Of a DNA stretch of 64,000 bases, positions 37,405-46,556 are shown in pieces. The DNA is from Luteolibacter sp. LG18 (lineage in GTDB: Bacteria; Verrucomicrobiota; Verrucomicrobiia; Verrucomicrobiales; Akkermansiaceae). The stretch covers positions 310,001 to 374,000 of the forward strand of contig NZ_AP024600.1 of NCBI RefSeq assembly GCF_036322585.1. Direction: 5' to 3'. The position numbers were made by a program, and so were the translations under genes. Every line of letters starts with the position of its first letter. The first letter of the stretch is position 1. The notes under the pieces are model-generated. The model was not told the DNA's origin and did not search any database. It saw only the letters and a list, made by a program, of their open reading frames with translations.

Positions 37405-40400
37405 TTAGAGCGAAGGGCCGAGAAGCACGTAACGCATGCGATACATCGTGGATGTCGCCGCGCCGGGCTCCACCAATCGGATCGTCGTGAGGGGAGACGC
37501 GATGCTAACGGTGGAAACCGTGACCGTGTCGCTGACCCACGCTCCCGTGCCGGTTTTCGAGGCAATCGGCGTCCACAGGACGCCGTCATAAGATCTCTCG
37601 AAGACGTACTTGATGTCGTTGGGGGGATTGATCGGCAAGGTAAGCTTCACGGCACCCGCCCCATCCGCGACCAATCCGACCGGGCCAGGAGTGACCACGA
37701 AGGGATCCAAGCCAAGGGCATGTTCGACGAGATTGCTGAAGGTGTCGCTGTCCGCGTCCGCGGTGGGCCCGAGCAGCGCCAGTGCAACCGGGTGAGCCGG
37801 ATTATCCACGATCTGGCGATAATACGGCGTGTCCGCAAGCTGGAGTTCGAACTGGGGAGCCAGCAGGAAGTCGGCATCGTTCTTCCGGGAGTTGATCCCC
37901 TGGATGGCGATGACGTTGGTTCCATCCACCAGCAGGCTCTGGTAAGGCAGCAGGTCGACGTCCAGCACGGTGGCGATCTCCGAAGCGGTGCGCTTCTTGG
38001 TCGCCACCGAATTCCACACCGGAATGCCGGCTGGCGCGTTGCGGCGAACCACCTCAGTGCCGTTGAGGTAGAGCACGAACGCATCGTCATACTTCATGCG
38101 CAGGCGCATTCCAGTCACGTAATCGGTCGCGCGGACGTTGAACGGCACGCGCACGAAAACATTGGTTCCCTTGTTGTAGAGGAGGCTCTTGATGTCCGTG
38201 CCACCCAGCAGGTCGGTCTTGTAGAGCGAACGGGTGTTGTATCCGAGTGCAAGCGGGCCGGCATTCCAGCCCGAATCATCGAATCCGGGAGCGACCCAGG
38301 TGTTGCCGAGCGCGCCGCTGGTGGGCACCACGAACTTCGCCGCGGTTCCGGCAACCGCGGAGCTGACCTTGCGGACCGCCACATTGATCGGCACCTCGCG
38401 GAAGGTCTTCACCTGGCCGTCGGTCGCGGAGATCACCAGCTTGGTGATGCCCGGAGCGAGGAATTCCACCGGGGTGGTCGTGCTGCCAGGATTGAGAATC
38501 TTGGCGGCTCCCGATCCAAGCTCCCAGCGGAGGGAGGGCGTGATGGAGGTCGGAACCCCGTCGTCGGTGACACCACCGGAAACATTCGCGCTCAGGCTGT
38601 AAACTTCCGACGGGGAAGTCAGGGTCAGAACCGGGCCGAGGTTGGTGAAATTCCGGGGACCGCCCTCGGCTTCCACCGCCACCCGCACGGTATCCATGCT
38701 GGCGACACCATTGGTGGTGATCTTGAACTGCAGGGTGTAGATCCCCGTCACGTTGAACGAAGCACGGGTCGTCACCGCGGTCGGTGCCGAGAAGGTGGTC
38801 ACCCCGCCCGTGGGACCGGCGATCTGGCTCCAGCCGATGGTGGAGGTAGCCGTCTGCCCGGGAGCGGTCGCGGCGAGATAGACACCGTGGCCTTCGCGGA
38901 TGCTCACCGCGTCCACCGTCGGGCTGGTGATGGAGGCCGCGCCGGCACCGAGGCCCGGCACCACGCCCACGATCGAGTAGGGCCCCAAGGAGCCATATTT
39001 GCTGTAGCCGCCGGTATCGTAGGTACCTTCGGCACCGCCTTCCACCGCCAGGCGATAGGTGCCCGCGGCAAGCGATTGACCGATCACCCCGGTGAGGAGG
39101 CCGGCCGGGTTGTTGGTGGTCAGCGCGACGCCATTGGCATCATACAGGGTCAGCTGGACGTTCAGGTTCGGGCTGCTGGCCGGATCCTTCACGGTGAACT
39201 GGCAGTTGCCGCCAGTTGTGCTGAAAACGTAGTAGTCGATGTCGGTGTTGGTGGTGATCAACCCCGTCACCGAGATCCCGCCGGTCGAGTTCTTGGTGAA
39301 CGAGCTCGCCGTCGCGGGGGTGTCACCCACGTCGTCGGTGACATAGCCGACGCCGTTCTGGTCACTGGCGATGATGGTGAGGTCGTCTTCGAAATTGGTC
39401 GCACCGGGGTAATCGCCGTCGGAGAACTGGACGATCGGATTGCCATAGGGCGCACCCATGATCGGTCCCCACACGCCGTTTCCGGTACCGTAGTACTCCG
39501 CGTCGTCGAGACCGTCGTGGTCGAGGCCGAGGGTGTGGCCGCACTCATGGCTGGCTGCCAGGGCAGCGGCATATTCCGTGGTGTTGAAAACCCAGCAGGG
39601 ATCGTCGGAACCGTCACCGAAGGAGTTGAGGAAGGCCACGCCGCCCGCGAGCACGCCGAGCCACGACTGGTCGGGAGTGAAGATCACTCGCTTGCGGCGG
39701 TTCTTCGCGTAGGTGTTGTAGACCGACTCATCGGTGGTGACGTTGATGCTGAACGGGGCGAAATCCTCGGAAACGATCTTCCAGATCGAGGTGATCACAT
39801 CCGCGGAGAACGGGGTGGCCGGGGACACGATGGTGGTGCGGCCGCTGGTGGTGTTCCAGCGGGTGCCGGTCGTGGTCTGGCCGTCCAGGTCGAGGTAGAT
39901 GCACCCCTTCGCGCCGCTGCGGCTGTTGAGCTTCGGGATCACCACATCGGCGGCGGCCACCGCATTGGAGGCCCCTGCGGGCGCGGCGGCGGGAGCCAGC
40001 GGCATGCCCTGCACGAGCGAACCGTCTTTCTGGTCCTTGTCCTCAACGGACGAGCAGAGCACGGAGGTCTTCGGAAGGCGGGCGAACACCGGAGCCGACA
40101 CGGTGCCGGACCAGCGGTAGGCGGAAAGGGAATCCTCCGGCATGAGGTCCGCGAACAAAGCCCCGTTCGACTCCACTCGCACATGGAGGGTGGCGGCCGG
40201 TTTGCTGAAGGTGACGCCGACCACGCGGGAACCATCGCCCGCGTCGTTCTTGACGATCACCTTGCCCTTGAGCGCCGTGCCATTGCCCATATCGAGGGTC
40301 ACCTCGTCCCCCAATTTCTTGGAGAGAAGGGCGGCCGGGTTTTGACCAGTCCACGCAACACCATCCCACAGCGCGGGACGGTCCTCAGCCCGGATGTGGG

Positions 40401-40599
40401 CGAGCACCGCGTCCGGCTGGCTGGCATCATCGCGTGAAGCGCGCGCTTCGTGCCGTGAAAGGACATGGGGTTTTTTCGCGGTGGCTGCTCCATCCCCCTG
40501 CCCGGACGCGCTCTGGCGCCCTTGGTGAAGGATCAGTGCCGAAACCGCGAGCCCGGCCAACGCCGCCGGGACTAGGATTTTTAAGAAACGGGGTTTCAT
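37405..40599 (-). CDS. Secreted metzincin-type zinc metalloprotease, multidomain
   Basis: About 1064 residues with N-terminal signal sequence or anchor MKPRFLKILVPAALAGLAVS. A pro-region is followed by a protease domain whose zinc site is HECGHTLGLDH (H351, H355, H361, catalytic E352), with Met-turn IMGAP (M381), the metzincin signature. After it come a PPC-like domain (about 430-560, DYYVFSTTGGNCQFTVKD), PKD/Ig-like domains, a galactose-binding-like segment (GNTWVAPGFDDSGWNAG) and a C-terminal region (ADSDTFSNLVEHALGLDPF) common in secreted verrucomicrobial proteins. Such enzymes degrade external protein, but the substrate is unknown. The chosen start leaves out 26 codons that do not look like a signal peptide. 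Confidence 0.88.
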   Translation of the reverse strand: MKPRFLKILVPAALAGLAVSALILHQGRQSASGQGDGAATAKKPHVLSRHEARASRDDASQPDAVLAHIRAEDRPALWDGVAWTGQNPAALLSKKLGDEVTLDMGNGTALKGKVIVKNDAGDGSRVVGVTFSKPAATLHVRVESNGALFADLMPEDSLSAYRWSGTVSAPVFARLPKTSVLCSSVEDKDQKDGSLVQGMPLAPAAAPAGASNAVAAADVVIPKLNSRSGAKGCIYLDLDGQTTTGTRWNTTSGRTTIVSPATPFSADVITSIWKIVSEDFAPFSINVTTDESVYNTYAKNRRKRVIFTPDQSWLGVLAGGVAFLNSFGDGSDDPCWVFNTTEYAAALAASHECGHTLGLDHDGLDDAEYYGTGNGVWGPIMGAPYGNPIVQFSDGDYPGATNFEDDLTIIASDQNGVGYVTDDVGDTPATASSFTKNSTGGISVTGLITTNTDIDYYVFSTTGGNCQFTVKDPASSPNLNVQLTLYDANGVALTTNNPAGLLTGVIGQSLAAGTYRLAVEGGAEGTYDTGGYSKYGSLGPYSIVGVVPGLGAGAASITSPTVDAVSIREGHGVYLAATAPGQTATSTIGWSQIAGPTGGVTTFSAPTAVTTRASFNVTGIYTLQFKITTNGVASMDTVRVAVEAEGGPRNFTNLGPVLTLTSPSEVYSLSANVSGGVTDDGVPTSITPSLRWELGSGAAKILNPGSTTTPVEFLAPGITKLVISATDGQVKTFREVPINVAVRKVSSAVAGTAAKFVVPTSGALGNTWVAPGFDDSGWNAGPLALGYNTRSLYKTDLLGGTDIKSLLYNKGTNVFVRVPFNVRATDYVTGMRLRMKYDDAFVLYLNGTEVVRRNAPAGIPVWNSVATKKRTASEIATVLDVDLLPYQSLLVDGTNVIAIQGINSRKNDADFLLAPQFELQLADTPYYRQIVDNPAHPVALALLGPTADADSDTFSNLVEHALGLDPFVVTPGPVGLVADGAGAVKLTLPINPPNDIKYVFERSYDGVLWTPIASKTGTGAWVSDTVTVSTVSIASPLTTIRLVEPGAATSTMYRMRYVLLGPSL

Positions 40600-40664
40600 T
40601 GTTCGAAGTGAGATTAGAAACCGAGTCGTGGGTGGCAAGCCACAAACCACACGGATGAAAAATG

Positions 40665-40702
40665 CACGGCCCGGCACAGCGGATTCGCCGTGCCGGGCCG
40701 TG
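40665..40702 (-). terminator. Intrinsic terminator of coaE-rho
   Basis: A perfect 13-bp stem (CACGGCCCGGCAC/GTGCCGGGCCGTG) surrounds a 12-base loop, followed on the minus strand by ATTTTTC. It lies 20 bp past the rho stop. Confidence 0.9.
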
Positions 40703-40722
40703 GGTGATTGGCATGACTCGCC

Positions 40723-42069
40723 TCAGCGCAAGCCCCGGAGCAGCAATTCCGCGTTGCTCTTGGTGGCCCGAAGGTTCGCCATCAGGGTCTCGATCGCATC
40801 GCCCACCGGAAGTTGTGCCAACTGGCGGCGGATATCGAGCACACGGGCAAACTCCTCCGGATGATAAAGGCGGTCATCATTCCGGGTTCCGGACTGGGGA
40901 ATATGGATCGCGGGGAACACGCGGCGCTCGGCGAGCTCGCGGTCCAGCTTCACCTCCATGTTGCCGGTGCCCTTGAATTCTTCGAAAATCACATCGTCCA
41001 TGCGGCTCTCCGTCTCCACCAGGGCGGTGGCAAGAATCGTCAGACTCCCCCCTTCCTCCACATTGCGGGCGGTGCCGAAAAACTTGCGGGATTTCTGCAG
41101 CGCCACCGGATTGATCCCTCCCGAACCGATCGGACCGCCCTGCATCGAGGAATTGTGGCCGCGGGCCAGACGGGTGAGGCTGTCCAGCAGCAGGATCACG
41201 TCCTTGCCACACTCGACCAACCGCTTCGCGCGTTCGATGACCAGATCGGCGACCTGGGCATGGCGCTTGGCCGGCTCGTCGAAGGTGGAGGCAAACACTT
41301 CCGCTCCCACCGTCTCCTCGAAATCCGTGACTTCCTCCGGGCGCTCGTCCAGCAGGAGGATCACCAGCACCGCCTCGGGATGGTTCTTGCGAATCGCCTT
41401 CGCGATCTGCTTCAGCAAGATCGTCTTGCCCCCACGCGGAGGAGCAACGATCAATCCGCGCTGCCCCTTGCCCAGCGGGGCAATGAGATCAAGCACCCGG
41501 ACGCTCAAAAACTCCGGCCCCTCCCCTTCCAACAAAATCCGGCGATCCGGGAACAGCGGGGTGAGTTTCTCGAAATCCTTCGGCGCACGGTATTCCGCCG
41601 CCGGAATCCCTTCCACCGCGATCGCCTCGTAGCCGGAGAGATACTTGTCCCGCTCGCGCGGCGCGCGGACCTTCACACGGACCTTCTGCCCGACCCGCAG
41701 TCCGAGTTCCCGCACCATGTTGCCGTGGAGATGAAGATCGTCCTGGGCGGGACGGAAGCTCCGCACCGGATCACGCAGCATCGCGTAATTGTCCTTGGTC
41801 TGCTCCAGCACGCCCTCACCCACCAGTTCCACGCCCTCGCGGCCGTAGAAACAAAGAAGCTCGAACACGAGCTGGCTCTTCGAGAGCCCGGGCTGAATCC
41901 GCGCTGGAATCACATCCGCCATCGCCTGCAGGTCCGCCAGCGACTTCTGGCGGAACACATTGATGTCGATCGAAGCCGGCAAGGCCGGCGCGCTGGCCGC
42001 CACCGCGGATTCGGCTTCAGAGGCACCCGCGGCTTCCGCGGCGGGCTCGGGATCATTCGGAATCATCAT
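40723..42069 (-). CDS. rho: Transcription termination factor Rho
   Basis: About 448 residues: a hexameric RNA-dependent ATPase that releases RNA polymerase. An Ala/Glu-rich N-terminal stretch leads into the Rho N-terminal domain (NVFRQKSLADLQAMADVI), the RNA-binding CSD (ERDKYLSGYEAIAVEGIPA) and the ATPase. The Walker A loop is APPRGGKTILLKQ, Walker B is VILLLDSLTRLARG, and the Q-loop and R-loop region reads SGGINPVALQKSRKFFGTAR. The ATG at 42069 overlaps the coaE stop by 17 bp, indicating coupled translation. Four intact intrinsic terminators within 10 kb show both termination modes are probably used here. Confidence 0.95.
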   Translation of the reverse strand: MMIPNDPEPAAEAAGASEAESAVAASAPALPASIDINVFRQKSLADLQAMADVIPARIQPGLSKSQLVFELLCFYGREGVELVGEGVLEQTKDNYAMLRDPVRSFRPAQDDLHLHGNMVRELGLRVGQKVRVKVRAPRERDKYLSGYEAIAVEGIPAAEYRAPKDFEKLTPLFPDRRILLEGEGPEFLSVRVLDLIAPLGKGQRGLIVAPPRGGKTILLKQIAKAIRKNHPEAVLVILLLDERPEEVTDFEETVGAEVFASTFDEPAKRHAQVADLVIERAKRLVECGKDVILLLDSLTRLARGHNSSMQGGPIGSGGINPVALQKSRKFFGTARNVEEGGSLTILATALVETESRMDDVIFEEFKGTGNMEVKLDRELAERRVFPAIHIPQSGTRNDDRLYHPEEFARVLDIRRQLAQLPVGDAIETLMANLRATKSNAELLLRGLR

Positions 42070-42661
42070 GGATGGAGAGGGAGAAACGGTGCACCTGGGA
42101 CCGGAGCACCTCCGGCGGACCTTCGTTCCAAAAGACGACGTCCGCGCGGCGCAATTTTTCTTCGAGCGGCAATTGCGCCGCGAGGATGGCTTCCACAAGC
42201 GAATCGTCGAAACCGTCGCGTGCTTTCAGCCGGCGGATCTGGGTTGCACGGGTCGTGGCAACCAGCAGCGAACGTTCCTGACCGAAATCAAAGCCCTTCT
42301 CGAAGAGCAGCGGAACATCCGCGACAAAAAGCACCCGCCCCTCTTTAACCGCCATCTCCCGCGACGCAAGACATTCCTCGCGCACCCGGGGGTGGAGCAC
42401 CCCCTCCAATGCGAGGCGGGCACCCTCATCTCCAAACACCCGGGACCGCAGGAACCCACGGTCGACGCCGCCCCCGGGCTGGAGCGCCGCCGCCCCGAAC
42501 AAGCGGGCGACATCCACCGCCACCCGGGGCGATTCGGCCAGGAGGCGCCTGACGCAAGCGTCGCAATCGAACAAGACCGCGCCGGGGATCAACTCTCCGA
42601 TCAAGCGGCCGAAGGTGGATTTCCCCGTGGCGATCCCTCCGGTGAGGGCAAAGGTGCGCAT
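42053..42661 (-). CDS. coaE: Dephospho-CoA kinase
   Basis: The 202-residue enzyme phosphorylates dephospho-CoA, the last step of coenzyme A synthesis. The P-loop is ALTGGIATGKSTFGRL. The family blocks VLFDCDACVRRLLAE, GVLHPRVREECLA and ADVPLLFEKGFD follow, and TTRATQIRRLKARDGF lies in the lid region. Length is normal. It overlaps rho, and a coaE-rho pair is a common bacterial arrangement. The pilus-like operon ends just upstream with its own terminator, so a promoter must lie in the short gap before 42661. Confidence 0.95.
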   Translation of the reverse strand: MRTFALTGGIATGKSTFGRLIGELIPGAVLFDCDACVRRLLAESPRVAVDVARLFGAAALQPGGGVDRGFLRSRVFGDEGARLALEGVLHPRVREECLASREMAVKEGRVLFVADVPLLFEKGFDFGQERSLLVATTRATQIRRLKARDGFDDSLVEAILAAQLPLEEKLRRADVVFWNEGPPEVLRSQVHRFSLSIHDDSE

Positions 42662-42726
42662 GCCCCAGTCTCACCCGCCCGTCTCCGCTGCCAAGCCCGG
42701 ATCACGGAAGCGCCGGCACAAAAAAA

Positions 42727-42754
42727 GCGGGCGGGAGATCACTCTCCCGCCCGC
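42727..42754 (-). terminator. Intrinsic terminator of the pilus-like operon
   Basis: A perfect 12-bp stem (GCGGGCGGGAGA/TCTCCCGCCCGC) surrounds a TCAC loop, followed on the minus strand by seven T. It lies 28 bp past the secretin gene stop. Confidence 0.92.
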
Positions 42755-42781
42755 ATCCGTAAACGATAACCGGCAGTCAGG

Positions 42782-45421
42782 TCAGTTGGCGCTGGCCGGC
42801 AGCGGCAGCACGCCACCAGTTGGCACATCACCACCCGGAGCGGTCGGCAGACCGGCCGAGACCGGCGTCGTGTTCGCCTTGTCAGACTCCGGACCGCGGA
42901 CCGGGCGGCCCGTGGCGTCGATGATCTGGGCCGTCACGAAGATGATCAGGTTGCTCTTGATCCGGTTCTCCGCCTTCGACTGGAACAGGCGGCCGATGTA
43001 CGGGATGTCCCCGAGGATCGGCACCTTGTCCTCGACGTTCTGCACGTCCTCACGCATCAGACCGCCGACGGCAACGGTGTAGCCGTCATAGATCGTGAGC
43101 GCGGTGTTGACGCGGCGGCTCGAGAAGACCGGCATTTCAATGCGGTTTTCCGTGATGGTCACCGTGCGCGGGTTGCCAAGGGCATCCGAAGACGGGGACT
43201 GGATCGGGCTACCGTAGTTGATGAAGCCTTCGAACTCGACGATTTCCGGCACGAAGCGCAGGTCGATGGTGAAATCGTTGTCGCCGATGGTCGGCTCGAT
43301 TTCGAGGGTCACACCGGTGTTACGCGTTTCGAACGCGGTCGGCGTGGCCGGGGTCACCGGGAAGATCGCGGAGCTGGAAGTGCCGAGGCCTGGTCCAAGC
43401 GGGTTGCTGACACTCGAGGTGCCCACGCTGTTCGGAAGTTCCGGGGGCTCATACTCGGTCGGATAGATGAATTCGCGGATGATTTCGATCGTCGCCTTCT
43501 GGCCGGAACGGGCCGTCACGCTCGGAGCGGTCATCAGGTCGGTGCCCTTCTTCTGGGAAAGGCCGCGCATGATCATCTGCACCTGGTTGTTGTCGAACAA
43601 ACCGGTCAGGGCGAGGATGCCCGGGGCCGCGTTCGCCGACTGGGCGGTGCGGTTCGGGTTGTTCAGCACCGAGTCGATGTTGTTGCGGGTGATGGCGCCA
43701 TCACCCGAGCGCAGGCCGCCGGTGACCAGGTTGGTCACGTTGGTGCCGGACGCCGTCGGGACGCCGCCGATGGCAGTGCCATCCACGGGGCTGATGAAGT
43801 CGGTGTTGGTGCGGGACATGCCGTTGCCCACCGTGCCGCCACCGAGGAAGGTCTCGGCGCCGATGCCGAACGGGGAAACGACCCAGTCGAAGCCCAGCTC
43901 GTCGTTGTTCTCCTGGGAGATTTCGACGAACTTGGTGGTGATCTTCACCTGCTTCGGGACCTTGCCCTTGAAGGTATCCACGAGCTGCTCGATCTTGTCG
44001 AGTTCGGTCGGGGTATTGGTCACCAGCAGGGTGCTGCCGCTGACGGTGGCGGAGCTGCCTTCCGGGAAGGCCACACCGGCACGCTTGAGGAGTTCGGAGA
44101 TCGGCGGACGGGCCGTGAGCTTGGCTTCCGAGCTGCCGCCACCGGTCGAGGACGCGGCGAAGGGGTCGGCGGAAGCGGCCGCACCGCCACCGGAGTCACC
44201 ACCGCTATCGAGCTGGGCGGAGAAGTCCGGCGGCACGCTGAAGGTGCGGGTGAAGAGATCCTCGCCGGTCTCGGTCTGCGGCACGAGAGTGACGGCGTAT
44301 TCGTCAACCTTGTAGCGCAGGCGGGTGGCGTCGCAGATATACTTGAGCGCCACGGCGAGCGGCACATTGCGCAAGCGGAGCTGCTTGATCCGCAGGGCAC
44401 CCGGCTCAGGGGCACCGAGGACGGCTTCACCACCGGCTGCCGGAGCAGCGGTCGCGGCCGGCGCGTTGTTCGGGCGGCGGACAACGAAGTTCACGCCCTT
44501 CTTGGTGGGATCCAGTTCGGACGGATCCAGCTCGACGGAGCGCTGGCGGAGATACTCGATCGCCTCTTCCACGGTGGTGTCCTCGAAATTGATCGAGGGC
44601 ACGACGATGGTGCGGAGCTTAGTGATGATGTAGCTGGTGCCCGATGCCTGCGTGGTCTGCTCCCCCCCGTTCACATTGGTCGGAGTCTCCGCCGGAACGG
44701 CGAGCTCCCAAGCGCGGTCCACCTGCATCAGCAGTTCGGCGCGGGCGTGGTCGTAGGCGGCGCGGTAGTAATCGGACTTGGCGCTGGCGATGCGCTCCAT
44801 CCAGCGGCGGGCGGCGCTGTTGTACGGGTCGATGCGGAGAACGTTTTCGAACTCGCGCTTCGCTTCGTCGTACTTGCCGAGGTTGAAGTTGCCTTCACCC
44901 ATGTAGAGGCCCTTGCGGACCTTCTCGACGTTCTGGGTGTGCTCGAACGTGTGGGCCGGGTTGGTGCGGATCGGGTCGTTGAGATAGCCGAGCTCGCGCT
45001 TCGCGTCGAGGTTCTCGGGATCGGCCTTCTGGACGTCAGCGAGGAGCTGCTTGGCTTCCTCACGCTTGCCGACCTTCACGTAGTACTGGGAGAGGGCCAC
45101 GCTGCCATCGATGTAGTGCTTCGTGTAGGAATCCTTGCGGTCAGCCAGCACGGGCGCATCGGGAAGACGGTCGAGGGCTTTCTTGTACTTGTCGACTGCC
45201 TGCTGGTAGTCGCCCTTCGCGTAGGCTTCGCGGCCTTCAGCGAGCAGGCGGTCGCCTTCGGCGACGGCTTCCTGGCGACGGATCATCTCGCGCTGGGCGA
45301 GGCCGCCGGAGCCGTATCCATCGCCCGCGTGGGCCACCGAAACCACGGCGGGCGTGGCGGCGGCGACAGCCATCAGGGCGACGGCGGTACGGCTGTTTCG
45401 ATACAATGGCGTTTTTTGCAT
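42782..45421 (-). CDS. Amuc_1098-type secretin with N-terminal TPR domain (type IV pilus outer-membrane protein)
   Basis: About 879 residues with signal peptide TAVALMAVAAATPAVVSVAHA. Residues 45-230 are tetratricopeptide-like helices (GREAYAKGDYQQAVDKYKKAL, GNFNLGKYDEAKREFENVL). STN/N0- and N1-like domains follow (KQLRLRNVPLAVALKYICDA). The secretin domain fills about 617-845, with VQMIMRGLSQKKGTDLMTAP, NTALTIYDGYTVAVGGL and VPILGDIPYIGRLFQ. It should form the outer-membrane gate of a pilus-like machine. Fusing TPRs to a secretin is typical of the Akkermansia Amuc_1098 family rather than of proteobacterial PilQ. An upstream ATG at 45505, overlapping the previous stop, would add 28 residues before the signal peptide; I prefer 45421. 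Confidence 0.92.
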   Translation of the reverse strand: MQKTPLYRNSRTAVALMAVAAATPAVVSVAHAGDGYGSGGLAQREMIRRQEAVAEGDRLLAEGREAYAKGDYQQAVDKYKKALDRLPDAPVLADRKDSYTKHYIDGSVALSQYYVKVGKREEAKQLLADVQKADPENLDAKRELGYLNDPIRTNPAHTFEHTQNVEKVRKGLYMGEGNFNLGKYDEAKREFENVLRIDPYNSAARRWMERIASAKSDYYRAAYDHARAELLMQVDRAWELAVPAETPTNVNGGEQTTQASGTSYIITKLRTIVVPSINFEDTTVEEAIEYLRQRSVELDPSELDPTKKGVNFVVRRPNNAPAATAAPAAGGEAVLGAPEPGALRIKQLRLRNVPLAVALKYICDATRLRYKVDEYAVTLVPQTETGEDLFTRTFSVPPDFSAQLDSGGDSGGGAAASADPFAASSTGGGSSEAKLTARPPISELLKRAGVAFPEGSSATVSGSTLLVTNTPTELDKIEQLVDTFKGKVPKQVKITTKFVEISQENNDELGFDWVVSPFGIGAETFLGGGTVGNGMSRTNTDFISPVDGTAIGGVPTASGTNVTNLVTGGLRSGDGAITRNNIDSVLNNPNRTAQSANAAPGILALTGLFDNNQVQMIMRGLSQKKGTDLMTAPSVTARSGQKATIEIIREFIYPTEYEPPELPNSVGTSSVSNPLGPGLGTSSSAIFPVTPATPTAFETRNTGVTLEIEPTIGDNDFTIDLRFVPEIVEFEGFINYGSPIQSPSSDALGNPRTVTITENRIEMPVFSSRRVNTALTIYDGYTVAVGGLMREDVQNVEDKVPILGDIPYIGRLFQSKAENRIKSNLIIFVTAQIIDATGRPVRGPESDKANTTPVSAGLPTAPGGDVPTGGVLPLPASAN

Positions 45422-45501
45422 GGTTGGCTGACGTTTCTTGCCGGTGTTCACGGGGTTTGGAAAGCGATTTTTTCCGAAAGAATCAGGGTGTTCCACGGAA
45501 C

Positions 45502-46536
45502 TCATCCTTTCGGAATCGGGACGGTTTTGGTTTCACCGGACGGAGTCGTGTACTCGACCTCGATTCCTTCCGGGGTGACTTTCTTGAGGGTGTATTCCTT
45601 TTTCGCGCCACCCGCCGGGAGGGCAAACTTGGTCTTCTCCTCGATCTTGAACTCCTCGCCGTTCTTGCCGATGGCCTCGAGCGTGAGCACGGCCGTGCGA
45701 TCGTAGTGGTAGAAGTCCTTCTTCCGGCCTTCCGGGATGTTGTTCGGAATGCGGTAGGTGTCGCCCTTCTTGTTGGACTTCTGGTCCTCGAAGGTGAGGT
45801 AGGTCTTGTCCTCCATCGAGTGGGTGCTGGGGTTCTCCTCCTTCACCTTCTCGGACTTGAGAAGCTTGAAGCGGTTGGCCATCACGCCATTGCTGAAGAA
45901 CATGTCGCCATCCTTCACCGGGGTGGTCGCCCCGGCGCGGTTCTGGCCGCCCTTGTTGTCGAAGTAGCGGATGCTGAAGGCTCCGGCATCCATCTCCATG
46001 CCCGGATCGAGCAGCCACTGGACTGACTCGTCGCGGACGTATTTCAGCTTCGCGACGAGATCCGGGTGGGACTCGGACTTGTTCGGATCGGTCTTGGCCT
46101 CGTATTCCTCGGCGTTGCTGAAGCCGTCCTTGTCGGGATCCCGCTGCGGGGAGTCGGCGAAGCCCGGATCAAGACGGTTCTCGATCCACCACTTGTTCGG
46201 GATCGGGGCGTGCACCGGGGCATCCTTGAGCAAGTCGATCAGCTTGTCGGGCGCGTCCTTCTTGATGAACAGCGGCAGACCCACGAAGAGGTCGACCGGG
46301 CGCTCATCGACGATGGCCGCCGTCCAGGCGCGCTTCTGGCCGAGCGAGCTGATCGCGGCGGGGATCTTCTCCGCACCCTCCACGGCGGTGCCGGTCTTGC
46401 CGGCGCCCTTGGTGGAGGCGTTGAAGTCATCCTTCACGGCGCCCACCTTGGACCATCCGAGGAAGGCGAGACCGGCCGCGACCACGACGCCGGCGCCGAT
46501 GGAGGCTTTTTCGTAATTTTGGGAAATCCAGGACAT
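45502..46536 (-). CDS. Amuc_1099-type pilus-like system protein
   Basis: The 344-residue protein has one N-terminal membrane helix (ASIGAGVVVAAGLAFLGWSKV) and a periplasmic part. That part has a single calcium-loop-like motif, DPDKDGFSNAEEYEAKTDP, and beta-rich segments towards the C terminus (YTLKKVTPEGIEVEYTTP). Position between the Amuc_1100 and Amuc_1098 homologues, size and topology match Amuc_1099. Biochemical function is not known; by place it is an inner-membrane alignment component. It starts 20 bp after the Amuc_1100-like gene. Confidence 0.85.
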   Translation of the reverse strand: MSWISQNYEKASIGAGVVVAAGLAFLGWSKVGAVKDDFNASTKGAGKTGTAVEGAEKIPAAISSLGQKRAWTAAIVDERPVDLFVGLPLFIKKDAPDKLIDLLKDAPVHAPIPNKWWIENRLDPGFADSPQRDPDKDGFSNAEEYEAKTDPNKSESHPDLVAKLKYVRDESVQWLLDPGMEMDAGAFSIRYFDNKGGQNRAGATTPVKDGDMFFSNGVMANRFKLLKSEKVKEENPSTHSMEDKTYLTFEDQKSNKKGDTYRIPNNIPEGRKKDFYHYDRTAVLTLEAIGKNGEEFKIEEKTKFALPAGGAKKEYTLKKVTPEGIEVEYTTPSGETKTVPIPKG

Positions 46537-46556
46537 GGATCAGGGAAATGGGTTTT

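Noticed and set aside
37372..40437. Very long open frame on the plus strand antisense to the metzincin gene
   Set aside because: Same artefact: low-complexity Gly/Arg/His/Val composition, while the opposite strand has an intact protease site and terminator.
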